A stretch of DNA of 64,000 bases from assembly GCA_964451365.1 (NCBI GenBank), contig CAYVIB010000004.1, positions 1 to 64,000 of the forward strand. The letters run 5' to 3'. A program made the position numbers and the translations under genes. Within the stretch, counting starts at the first letter, position 1; each line of letters begins with the position of its first letter. Below, piece after piece: positions 16,356 through 25,637 of this stretch. The stretch comes from CAYVIB01 sp964451365 (GTDB lineage: Bacteria > Pseudomonadota > Gammaproteobacteria > Pseudomonadales > Cellvibrionaceae). Under the pieces are notes generated by a model. That model had not been told where the DNA came from and ran no database searches. It saw nothing but the letters and a program-made list of their open reading frames with translations.

Positions 16356-19300
16356 TTAAAAACTGTGGGTATATTTAACCGAAAGCTCGGTACCCTTTTT
16401 ATAACGTTCGATGATTACGTCGTTTTGCGAGTATTCGACTTCCTCATTGAGCAGGTTTTCTATCTTTACGTTTATTTTTGAAAGATTTTCGAATTCTTTC
16501 TCGTAGGTGAAATCCACCGATACCCGTCCGAGTTCGATTTCATTTCCCAGTAATGATCCCCTTCCTACTTTATAAATTTTGTCATCGAAGTAGTTGATCA
16601 ACAGCGTGGCCTGCTGGCCGGTGGGACTGTGATCGAGACCAAATTGGACGTTGGCGAGAAAAGGCGACTGGCCTTGCAGCTCCCGCCCCTTGGAATCTTC
16701 CCCTTCCAGGCGCAAACTGGTTGCGTTGAGCTCCACTTCGGATTCGATAAAAGACAAGTTTCCACCGACAAACATCGACCAGTTGGCGTCCTCCATAAGA
16801 ATCTTGTAACCATCCAGCTCAACTCCGCTCACGCCCGCACTTAAATTATTTCTAAAGGTATAGGAGTTGCGAACAGCGGAACCGGAGCCTTCAGGGATGG
16901 CCCGCTCTATGGGGTTATCTATCTGCTTGCCAAAAATCGCCAGTGACACGCTGCCACCGTCGTCCCAGTAATACTCGAACCGCATATCGACATTGTCGAT
17001 AGAAGCACTGACAAGATTCGGATTACCAAAGATTTGTTCATCGGTATCGGGGTCGTACATGGTTGATTGGGAACGCTCAATTATGCCGGGGCGCGACACC
17101 GTCTGGCTGGCGGAAATCCGAAATTGCCAGACATCGTTCGAGTAATACCCAAACCCGATAACCGGCAACGTGTCCAACTCATCAAGAATGCTTGGGGCGC
17201 TGTCGGTGCCGTATGGATATTCTATTGTCTGCTCGTTATCCTCGACTCGAACGCCAGCCACCAGGGAAAAGCTATCGACGAATTTTGTTTCCGACTGAAG
17301 GTAATAGGCCGAGGTTTCAATTTCAGCCAGGAAGCTGTCACCGCCGGCGGTACTTTTACGCAGCTGATAATGTTGATTTTCCAGGCTTTCATGCGACAGC
17401 AGTATTTCCGGGCCCGCGGTAATATCGTCCGGGTTGCCGCCCCGTCCCAGCCTGAAACTGTAACGCGCCAAATCCCATTCCCTGTCGCGATTGTTATACA
17501 AGTAACCCAACTTCAGGTCGGTGGAAACGTTAGCACTGAAGTCGATCGGCAGCGAATAGTCGAACCCGAAATCCAGGCCGTCTTCCGTCAACTCCGCATA
17601 TCTTCTTTCCAGCAAGGTAGGAATAAAAGTGCCTTCAAGATAGGTCCACGTTCTGCGGTCCGGTTCGTTGACAGTAGTCTGCGAGACACCGGCGCGCCAG
17701 TTGAATGTGTGGGTATCGAAAAATGAGTGCGCGGCGGAGAGCTGTTGCGCAACAAATTGACGTTCGGTCCAATGCAGGACGGCGGTTTCAAATTGAGTGT
17801 CTTCGTTGGTATTCACACCCGATTCCAGCCGGGTAACGTCGTCGGCCTGTCTTAGGAAAATGGTTCTGCTGAGCCATTCGCTCCCGTGGTTATCTTCCAG
17901 GCCAAACACCAGATAAGCACCAAGTTCGGAACTCTTGGTACTTCGATCGTAAGTGGTGCTTTCAGTAACACTGTTAACCACCGCATCGAGTCGAGCTTCC
18001 GTTTCATTTTTAAATGAGACGGAGCCGTAGTATCCCAGGCTGCCAAAACCAGGTTCGAACCGATTTCCATATGAATAGCCCAAACCAAAATCCGCTTCCG
18101 CCTGCTCTGTTTCAACATCGTAAATAGCCGGAAATTGTTGCGCCAGGCGAGCATTCTCTTCATACGAAATATCGCAGAAGGAAGAGTTGTTACAGGTGTT
18201 GACGGAGTGGAAAGATGAGCCTGCTTCGCCAAAAAATACCTGGTCAACCTCGGATGGCATATCGCGCAAACCATCGTCATAAGTCAACCAATCGGAGTCG
18301 CTTCCCTCGTAAGTAACGATGTCATCACCTGTCACCTGGAAGTTGTATCCAGCGGAAAGAGAAACCTGGTGAACACGCTCATCCGGCGCGTTGCGCGTTA
18401 CCATGCCAATGGAACCGCCGGTGGTATCCCCCGGCATATCGGCGGTGTAGCTTTTCTGGATTTGGATACTACCGAGAATATTCGCGGGGAAAAGATCCAA
18501 CTGGACATCGCGTCGCAGCGGGTCAGTGGTGGGCATCAAATTATCATTCAACGTGCTGGAAATATAACGTCTGTCCAGGCCACGAACCACCGCATATTTT
18601 CCATCGTTAACATCGACACCGGCAACGCGTTTCAATGCACTGGCTGCCGATGAATCGCCGAAACGGGCCAGTTGGTCCGCGTCGATCGCATCGACAATAG
18701 CCGTGGACATGCGCTCGATATCGAGCGTTGTATCGGTGGGTTCGAAACGGCCAAGAATCAATACTTCTTCAATCGGCGCCAACGAAGGCGCGGCGATTTG
18801 GAGTTTATTTTCCTGCCGTGGCGTCGAGAGATTAACGTTTACCGCAAACCCCACGTTGGCCACTACACGAATACCCTCCTGGGTGGAAGTTCTATAGTCC
18901 GGGTGGCTCACTTCCAGCGTATAGGTGCCGTGCGGTACTTCCAATAAGTAACCACCGGATTCATTGGTGGTTGCCTGGTATTCGGTATCCACCAGGGAAA
19001 CAGTTGCTCCACTGATCGGGATACCATCGGCACTGGACACACTGCCCTGGATAATACCAGGCGCGCCGGCTTTTTCCGCGCCGGGAAAATATTTCTCGAT
19101 GACGATCTCCGGCTCTTCCGCCAGGTCGGAAAACGCCACACTGATTTCCGCGTTTTCCCTTTGCATGGTGAGATAACTGTAATTCAGGATCACGGTGCCA
19201 TTTTCGGATAGCTGCAGAATATGTTCGCCGGCGTCCATCTCGTATGTCAGTGAACCCTCGGACGCGGTTTCGCCAACCATTTCATCATCGAGGCGAACTT

Positions 19301-19421
19301 CGAGCCCCTGAACCGGCCGGTTGTTGAGAAAAACACTTAAAAATGTCTCGGCTGACCACGCACTTTGCGAGCAAAGAATTAAAAAAAGTGCGGACAATAT
19401 AGGTCGTGAGAAGAATTTCAT
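16356..19421 (-). CDS. TonB-dependent receptor with N-terminal carboxypeptidase-regulatory-like domain
   Basis: A 1021-aa outer-membrane receptor. The start MKFFSRPILSALFLILC gives a clean signal peptide; the frame runs 36 codons upstream without support. Residues near 115-210 form a CarboxypepD_reg-like beta-sandwich (GSVSSADGIPISGATVSLVD...GGYLLEV). A TonB-box-like EEVLILG follows, then the plug domain (SAASALKRVAGVDV; YAVVRGLDRRY) and a 22-strand-type barrel ending in F. It is co-transcribed with the lipoprotein gene. The substrate is unknown. The N-terminal domain resembles Oar/SusC-like proteins, for which a peptide, glycan or phosphorylated ligand would fit. Confidence 0.9.
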   Translation of the reverse strand: MKFFSRPILSALFLILCSQSAWSAETFLSVFLNNRPVQGLEVRLDDEMVGETASEGSLTYEMDAGEHILQLSENGTVILNYSYLTMQRENAEISVAFSDLAEEPEIVIEKYFPGAEKAGAPGIIQGSVSSADGIPISGATVSLVDTEYQATTNESGGYLLEVPHGTYTLEVSHPDYRTSTQEGIRVVANVGFAVNVNLSTPRQENKLQIAAPSLAPIEEVLILGRFEPTDTTLDIERMSTAIVDAIDADQLARFGDSSAASALKRVAGVDVNDGKYAVVRGLDRRYISSTLNDNLMPTTDPLRRDVQLDLFPANILGSIQIQKSYTADMPGDTTGGSIGMVTRNAPDERVHQVSLSAGYNFQVTGDDIVTYEGSDSDWLTYDDGLRDMPSEVDQVFFGEAGSSFHSVNTCNNSSFCDISYEENARLAQQFPAIYDVETEQAEADFGLGYSYGNRFEPGFGSLGYYGSVSFKNETEARLDAVVNSVTESTTYDRSTKSSELGAYLVFGLEDNHGSEWLSRTIFLRQADDVTRLESGVNTNEDTQFETAVLHWTERQFVAQQLSAAHSFFDTHTFNWRAGVSQTTVNEPDRRTWTYLEGTFIPTLLERRYAELTEDGLDFGFDYSLPIDFSANVSTDLKLGYLYNNRDREWDLARYSFRLGRGGNPDDITAGPEILLSHESLENQHYQLRKSTAGGDSFLAEIETSAYYLQSETKFVDSFSLVAGVRVEDNEQTIEYPYGTDSAPSILDELDTLPVIGFGYYSNDVWQFRISASQTVSRPGIIERSQSTMYDPDTDEQIFGNPNLVSASIDNVDMRFEYYWDDGGSVSLAIFGKQIDNPIERAIPEGSGSAVRNSYTFRNNLSAGVSGVELDGYKILMEDANWSMFVGGNLSFIESEVELNATSLRLEGEDSKGRELQGQSPFLANVQFGLDHSPTGQQATLLINYFDDKIYKVGRGSLLGNEIELGRVSVDFTYEKEFENLSKINVKIENLLNEEVEYSQNDVIIERYKKGTELSVKYTHSF

Positions 19422-19937
19422 GTACGTTGGCCCATCAAGCTGTCGAGTCTGGCTGGCAAACTCTTTTGTTTTTGCGGTGATGACATATGGATAAAGCCGG
19501 CTGACATAAAACTGTAAAAATACTGTCATTTTTACCCAGCTCCAATGTCGCCATAATCCCCCGCTTTATCTTCAGGCGCATTCTGGTGGCAAAATATTTC
19601 AACCATGTTACATCGATAATATTTTGTACAAGGATGGTTTTTCGATAAGCGCTTCGTTCGCCCCGAATGTCAAAAAATTACAACCGGCAGCGTTAGGCTA
19701 GCATTGGCAAGATGTTGAATTTATTACGCTTGGCGGGATTTTTTTGAGAATTTGCGCCGCTGTTCTGTGGGGGTGGCCTTTGCGGCTGCCTACGCGGGTA
19801 ACCGCAAGGGTTACCACTACACAACATGGCGATAGTGTTTTGCTGATGTGGGGGCGGACCCCTGTGTCCGCTCGGGTTTGTGCCATAAAAAAAGGGCGGG
19901 CACATGGGCCCGCCCCTACGTTGAATGCGGAAGCAAA
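19422..19937. other. Intergenic region: receptor promoter side and repeat modules
   Basis: The part near the receptor is AT-rich and contains a direct repeat CTGTAAA-AATA-CTGTCAT (19512-19529), which looks like a 7-4-7 Pho box but is oriented away from the receptor gene. The part near 19766-19920 is filled with GC-rich palindromic modules. No gene seen. Confidence 0.5.
19766..19920. repeat. Cluster of GTAGGGG-type palindromic repeat modules
   Basis: Several diverged modules lie in series. The first is GTGGGGGTGGCC...GGTAACCGCAAGGGTTACC, ending ACTAC (19769-19820). The second is GGGGGCGGACCCCTGTGTCCGC (about 19850-19871). The third is GGGCGGGCACATGGGCCCGCCCCTAC (19894-19919). The same CATGGGC/CGCAAGGGT words build the elements at 12265, 21228 and 30312. 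The cluster ends 18 nt from the stop of the VWA gene and probably follows its transcript. Confidence 0.65.
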
Positions 19938-21068
19938 TTATTCAAACGCGAAATTCTTTTCCTTTGCGCTGCTTTTTATGGATTCAATCAATACCTCGTC
20001 CATGGTGTCAGCAGTGGTGTCCGCCTGTTTGCGCTTTTCACTGGCAACGTATTCGTCGCGCTCTTCAGCCAATTTTGCAATTTCCGCCTTCAGTGCTTCA
20101 CGTTCCTGTTTTTTATCGGCGACATATTTTTTCTTTTCCTCCATGCTCATGGCCGCCATGGGTGCCGGCAGGCTTTCCTCCTCCACTTCATCGAGGGAGA
20201 CTTCGCCGGATTCAAGTGCATCCACCAAGTCCCACTGGGCCTGCTTGTACGCGGCCGACACTTTGGATTTAACCCGCTGCGCCAGCAGTGAAAGGGAGAC
20301 TTCATTATTTCTCCGGTCCTGTTGCTGTTGCCTTTGTGCGGCAACTTTTCCCTCAGTGCCGTAGGGAATGTAGGTGGCATTGAGTTGACTGTTCAGTTCC
20401 GCTATTTTCCGGTCCTGCGGCGCGGCGATGTGTGCGATCTGTTGGTTGGGATCGATACTCATATAATTTCCGCCGGCCAGCAACGCGCCCTGTTGCCAAC
20501 CCGTTGCGAGCCCTTGTTCGTGATCGCCGGCAAAAATAGTGCTGACACCAATACCCTTTTCCTTCGCCAGCTTAATTGCGTCGGCGTAATTTTTCGGCCC
20601 CTGGGTAAAAGGTTCGTTACCCGCGATATAAATCAATCGCAGGTCGTCCTGATCGTTGCTCCACTGCAGGTTCCTGACGGCGGTATCGATGGCATAACCG
20701 CAGTATTCCTGCCCACCGTTGGTTTGAAGCGAGAACAAGGCTTCCGATACCTTATCCAGATCCGTGGTGAGGCCGGTAACTTTTCTGACATGACCCACGT
20801 CGGGGGAAATGCCGTCGTTGCCGTATTCATAAACCGCCACTTGCAGTTCGGGCGCGGTACCCTGTTTTTTTGCTTTGGACAATTCGTTTACCATCTGCCA
20901 CAACTGGCTGCGGGTCTGGTCGATCAGGCCGTCCATGCTGTTGCTGGTATCGAGCAGTATGGCCAGTTGAATGCGATATTGTTTAGCGGTTTGCGCCTGG
21001 ACTCCGCCCGCCGACAGGACGAGTGCCAGCACAAACAGTTGAACCGTTTTCATTGCGATGTGTTTCAT
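19938..21068 (-). CDS. Secreted von Willebrand factor A (VWA) domain protein
   Basis: A 376-aa periplasmic or secreted protein. MKHIAMKTVQLFVLALVLSA is the signal peptide; GGGAG lies 7 nt before this ATG, which favours it over the longer frame. The VWA domain follows directly, with a MIDAS motif DTSNSM (AILLDTSNSMDGL) and later metal-ligand positions around the TNGGQEYCG loop. The C-terminal third is a charged coiled coil (MEEKKKYVADKKQEREALKAE...). The family binds protein partners through a divalent metal. The partner is unknown, and the gene stands alone between repeats. Confidence 0.88.
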   Translation of the reverse strand: MKHIAMKTVQLFVLALVLSAGGVQAQTAKQYRIQLAILLDTSNSMDGLIDQTRSQLWQMVNELSKAKKQGTAPELQVAVYEYGNDGISPDVGHVRKVTGLTTDLDKVSEALFSLQTNGGQEYCGYAIDTAVRNLQWSNDQDDLRLIYIAGNEPFTQGPKNYADAIKLAKEKGIGVSTIFAGDHEQGLATGWQQGALLAGGNYMSIDPNQQIAHIAAPQDRKIAELNSQLNATYIPYGTEGKVAAQRQQQQDRRNNEVSLSLLAQRVKSKVSAAYKQAQWDLVDALESGEVSLDEVEEESLPAPMAAMSMEEKKKYVADKKQEREALKAEIAKLAEERDEYVASEKRKQADTTADTMDEVLIESIKSSAKEKNFAFE

Positions 21069-21227
21069 TTTTTTCTCCCGTTCCGTGCAACTATGATGTG
21101 ACACAGGTTAGGAAAAGATGGAAAAACTTTTAAGGCGAAGGGATGTAAAAAGGTTTTGGTGGAGTTTACGTTTTGTTTACACGATAGATAACAAACCGGG
21201 TGGGGGTACCTCTTGCGGTGTTTTTTG

Positions 21228-21280
21228 GTAGGGGTAACCCTTGCGGTTACCCGCGGGCAGCCGCAAGGGCCGCCCCTGCG
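21228..21280. repeat. Two-module palindromic repeat (GTAGGGG...CCCC family)
   Basis: GTAGGGG-TAACCCTTGCGGTTA-CCC is followed by GGGC-AGCCGCAAGGGC-CGCCCC: two hairpin modules joined back to back. It has the same architecture as the element at 30312-30362. It lies between the end of the hybrid kinase and the start of the VWA gene. Confidence 0.7.
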
Positions 21281-21311
21281 CACAAGGGTAATTTGAGATG
21301 GTTCCAAAAGA

Positions 21312-24114
21312 CTATATTTCTGAATCCGCGCTGGTCCGGTTATCTTCAATTTCCGCCAACAGATTTTCAAGGTTTTGCAGACTGACCGGTTTTACCAGGT
21401 GCCCGTCACCACCCGGCAAAATGGGAACGCACCCGGTCCTCTTCCTGGCCCCAGCCGGTAACGGCGATGATTATCATATCGCGATCGCCGCGCTCTTCGC
21501 GGATTTGGCGGGTTGCCTCATAACCGTTCAGTTTCGGCATACCCACATCCATTAACACAATATCCGGCAAAAATTCCCTGGCCGCCTGTACGGCTTCCAA
21601 ACCGTTGTAGGCTTCGCGGACATCGTTGCCCAACATTTCAAACAGCATTGCCATGGAGCCGCAGGCATCCTGGTTGTCGTCCACCACCAGGATGCGTCGG
21701 CGTTTTTCAAAAAAACGGTTCGGGGGCCGGTTTTCCGCCACGGGTTCCGACTGCCGGGTGGCCGCTGGCAGCCGGACCGTAAAGAGGCTTCCCTTGTCCC
21801 TCCCCTCACTGGCAGCGGTCACGGTGCCACCGTGCATTTCCACCAGTGTCTTGACCAGCGCCAGGCCAATGCCCAACCCAGCGGTATCGGGATCACTGTC
21901 CCGTGATACTTGTGAAAACAGATTGAATATATCTTCAAGTTCCGACGCGGGTATTCCGACGCCGTTGTCGCGCACACTGATGATCACCTCATCACCTTCG
22001 GCTTCGGCTGAAAACCGGATAGTGCCGCTCCGGGGCGTGTATTTGACGCTGTTGGAAAGCAGGTTACTGAAAACCTGTGCCAGGCGGGTGAGATCGGCAT
22101 TGAGCACTATCGGCTTGTCGGGGATTTCCAGCGTTAATTTATGCCCCGCCGACTTAACGGCGGGCTTCACGGTTTCCACCGCGCTATTCATAATTTCCGC
22201 CAGAGAAATATAATTTTTTTGCAGGTACAGCTTGTTACTGTTCAGGCGCGATACGTCCAGCAGGTCGTCCACCAGCCTTACTATATGGCTGAGTTGCCGG
22301 TCCATCATCTCCTGGATTCGTTTGGTCACCGCGGGGTTGTCCGACATCTGCATTATTCGCAGACCGTTTCTCACCGGGGCGAGCGGGTTGCGCAGCTCAT
22401 GCGCCAGCACGGCGATAAACTCATCTTTCTTTCGGTCGCTGAGCGCCAGTTCATTCGCCCGGCACTGCAACTCCTCCTCCATTTGCTTGCGCTCGGTAAT
22501 GTCGCGGGTGGTACCGGCCACCGCTTCCACCTCGCCGGTATCGGAAAAAACCGGAACAAAAATATAGTCGTAAATGCGCGTGCCGTTGGTGCCGCTAAAA
22601 GGGACTTCACCGCGCACCGGCTGGCCAGTGGCTATCACCCGGGCGATTTCCCGGTCGTGCATGTCGGCGTGCCACGGCTCGTAGCCCAGTTCCAGGCAAT
22701 TTTTACCGCTAGCGTTCTCCCAGCTCTGCCCCCACGTATCCAGCAGCGCTTTGTTGGCGTAGGTGAAACGGCCGTTAAGATCGAACACATATATCAGGTC
22801 CGGCGTGCTGGCCAGGATGGTTTCGTACAGGCGCCGCAGACGCTCGGATTCCTGGGTCAGTTCGGCAAGCTGCTCCTCCGTGTGCTTGCGCTCGGTCAGG
22901 TCGACGCCGTGGACCAGGATTCCGGTCACCCCGCCGTCGCTTGTTAACAGCGGTTCATAAACGAGATCCAGGACAAGGTCTTCCAGTTCACCCCGGCCAG
23001 TGCGCATCGTCACCGGCGTATCGGTGCTGACGACAGGCTCGCCGGTTTTGTATACCTGCTCCAACACCTCCAGGTAACCCTGTTCCACCACTTCAGGTAT
23101 CGCTTCGCGCACGGTGCGACCAATCAATTCCCGGCGCCCGAGAAGTTCGTGGCAGCGCTCGTTTGCCCGCTCAACGACAAAATCCGGCCCACTCAATACC
23201 GCCATAAACGCCGGCGAACGCTCGAACACTTCCACCAGGCGTTCGCGCTCCAGGCTGAGCTTGTTCAGCAGCCGCTGCGTATTGAATTCGAGCGCCTTGC
23301 GCTCCGAGATATCCGTCAGCACATTCATTGCGCCGATAACATCCCCATTTTCGTCCCGGAATGGCGTGATGTGGGCCATTACCGTCACATGGCTGCCATC
23401 CGGCCGCTCAATCATCACTTCCGGGCCGTGATACGGCCGGTTTTCCCGCAGGGCTTTCGCCATCCAGCTATCGTCGGGATCAATCGGGGAACCATCTATC
23501 GAGGTTATTTTAAAAGAGCCGCAGTAGCGGTCTCTGGCGTCATGCAGTTTTGGCATCCGGCCCCAAAGTTTCGCGGCCGGCTCGTTGAAATAAGTGATGA
23601 GTCCTTCGCTGTCGCACATATAGGCCGGCGACGGAAGGCTTTTGAGCAGTTTACGGTAATGGCTTTCGCTTCTTTGCAGCCACCTTTCACGCTCCATGCG
23701 TGGGGTGATGTCCTGAAGCACACTGATCGCGCCGATAATTTCCCCATCAGTATCGCGAATGGCTTCGATGTTGACCAGTGTGGTAATACGGGAGCCGTCG
23801 TAACGCTCGATGGTTAATTCCTGGTCCCGCACCGGTTTGCCGGTGCGCAGCACAACCGCCATCGGCCATTCCGCCATCGGTATTGGCGTTCCGTCCGGAT
23901 TAAACAGGCGGCGGGAACCCCCAAAACGATCATTCTCCTCTCTCGAGCCTGGATTCCGTCCCCACAATTTGGCGGCTCGATCATTGTAACGGACAATCTT
24001 TCCGGACGGCGCTTCGCAAATGTACGCCGCCGCCGGGAGTATATCGATCAGCCTGGAATCCAATGTGCTGAGCGTGCCGCTCCATTCGGTTGGGTTAATA
24101 CTGACATCGAACAT
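21312..24114 (-). pseudogene. Multi-PAS hybrid sensor histidine kinase, frameshifted in the receiver domain
   Basis: Four PAS domains (about residues 14-130, 150-265, 290-410 and 425-545) precede a HisKA domain with AVLAHELRNPLAP (His near residue 570). An HATPase domain (NLLSNSVKYTPRSG; VRDNGVGIP; GLGIGLALVKTLVE) and a C-terminal receiver (RRILVVDDNQDACG; phospho-Asp in IVLMDVGMP, near 855) follow. The frame stops at 21406 after SHFAGW. In the next frame the receiver continues as GDGHLVKPVSLQNLENLLAE to a TAG at 21312. One extra C in the CCC run at 21412-21414 (GGG on the coding strand) would explain it. The lost part carries the conserved receiver Lys. The kinase core is intact, so this may be a recent mutation, a sequencing indel or a functional kinase with a dead receiver. 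No cytoplasmic partner regulator is adjacent. Confidence 0.8.
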
Positions 24115-24374
24115 ACTAATTTCTCGTCACCCGCTGTTACCACCTGGGATCGATGGGAGAAAACTTCGGCAGCCGCGCTCTGGCGGGAACTGCCAAATAC
24201 AACAAATCGTTGTTCGGAAAACGGATCAAGCTGAGAGGAACTGTTACCGGCGACGGACCCACTCGGGGAGCCGGTTACGGTATTTACATGATCCGACCGG
24301 ATCGTGTCCTGAAAGTAAACGCTACTCTACCACGATTGACGACAATGTATATGCCTGCATAAAAAATCGACGGA

Positions 24375-25637
24375 TCAGCCCTGGCGGTTGTGCTCCTTTT
24401 GGCTCTTCCTGACATCAATCACGTAGGTGCGACTGATTCGATCGTGAATAAGGTTACCGCCAAGAAAACAGTTTACAAACCAGGCAAACTTCGTCAGCGC
24501 GAGGGACAGCATAAAGGTGAGAATACGAGCAAACCCGTGAAGATAGCCGACACGCTGGAACTGCCGGTTGGTGACTTTAAAACCAAAAAGATCCTTGCCG
24601 GGTGTCGCCTGTCGAGGCGAGCTTTCCATGATCCACGCCATAATGAAATAACCGAACAAGGTAAGTAAAAGCATAAGCAGGTTTACCTCCGTCTCGTCCC
24701 GATCCATCAGTTTTAGCATCACCGCACCCACGGTAATGTAGAGAGCGCAGTAAATAATGAATAAATCCAGCGTTAATGCGAGGGTGCGGGAAAAAAGACC
24801 AGCAAAATAATAGGTATCCACCTCCTCGATGACTTTCTTCGCTTTGCGTTTAACCAGTTTGGCGCCGCCGCGAAGTGCCGACAAGGGATCGTCTTGCTTG
24901 CTGTACTGCTCAAGCGGAGTAAACACCTTGTCGCACAGCTCTTGGCCAAACTCCCGGTAATAGGACCAGCGCCGGGCCTGCCAGCCAAAGATACTGTCGC
25001 AGTAATCGAGAATATTCACCGTTACCAACGGATTGTCCTTACCACGCATATTTTGCTCGGCGATGCGTTTAAACACCTGGAAACCGAGGTCGCGATTAAA
25101 ATCGTCCTCCAGAAGAAAGGGAATTTTCGCGAGGAAATGCCAGCTGCTTTCGACACTGATAAAGCGGTCGTTTTCGAGCACTCTATCCACCTGGTTCAAC
25201 GCTTCAAAAAATGCCGCCAGGCGGACTTGGTATTCCTCGTCGATTTCGGGAGCCTGAACCCGCGGCGCGGGTTCATCCACGTTATCAACAGTCGCCAGGG
25301 TGTCCGGCAACTCGACGGTTTCGCTTTCGTCGGACATAATTTCCGCTTTCGGTGGCGCTTCAATTATTGGCTCTGTTTTTATTGGCTCCGCTTTCGTTTC
25401 GGGCGCGGTAACGGCTACCTCAACAAGCTCTTCACCCCCATCAAAGGTGGAGTCTGCCAGTTCAACAACCTGAGCCCTCTCCGCCAGCGAAAGCGCCCGT
25501 TTATATGCCTGATGCAGGGCCTGGAACTCCGCCGGCTTTTCATCCGGCCGCGTCTGTTTGAGTTTTTTCGCGTAGGCGCGCTTTACCTGCCGGAGGTCGT
25601 CGGACGGTTCCATTTCCAGTATTTCCCACGGATCCAT
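24375..25637 (-). CDS. Membrane J-domain/RDD protein, partner of adjacent Hsp70 (DjlC-like)
   Basis: A 420-aa protein. Residues 1-60 form a J-like domain (DPWEILEMEPSDDLRQVKRAYAKKLKQTRPDEKP) in which the HPD loop reads RPD. A long acidic/proline linker follows (about 65-130), then a conserved helical region. The C-terminal part has hydrophobic helices of the RDD type (FSRTLALTLDLFIIYCALY; ATPGKDLFGFKV; LTFMLSLALTKFAWF), anchoring it in the inner membrane. The start overlaps the Hsp70 stop by one base (TGATG), so the two are coupled. E. coli hscC is likewise next to the J-protein genes djlB and djlC. Confidence 0.85.
   Translation of the reverse strand: MDPWEILEMEPSDDLRQVKRAYAKKLKQTRPDEKPAEFQALHQAYKRALSLAERAQVVELADSTFDGGEELVEVAVTAPETKAEPIKTEPIIEAPPKAEIMSDESETVELPDTLATVDNVDEPAPRVQAPEIDEEYQVRLAAFFEALNQVDRVLENDRFISVESSWHFLAKIPFLLEDDFNRDLGFQVFKRIAEQNMRGKDNPLVTVNILDYCDSIFGWQARRWSYYREFGQELCDKVFTPLEQYSKQDDPLSALRGGAKLVKRKAKKVIEEVDTYYFAGLFSRTLALTLDLFIIYCALYITVGAVMLKLMDRDETEVNLLMLLLTLFGYFIMAWIMESSPRQATPGKDLFGFKVTNRQFQRVGYLHGFARILTFMLSLALTKFAWFVNCFLGGNLIHDRISRTYVIDVRKSQKEHNRQG

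Noticed and set aside
24153..24362. Possible 69-aa gene between the hybrid kinase and the J-domain protein
   Set aside because: No ribosome-binding site or recognisable motif; it is in the promoter region of the kinase gene.
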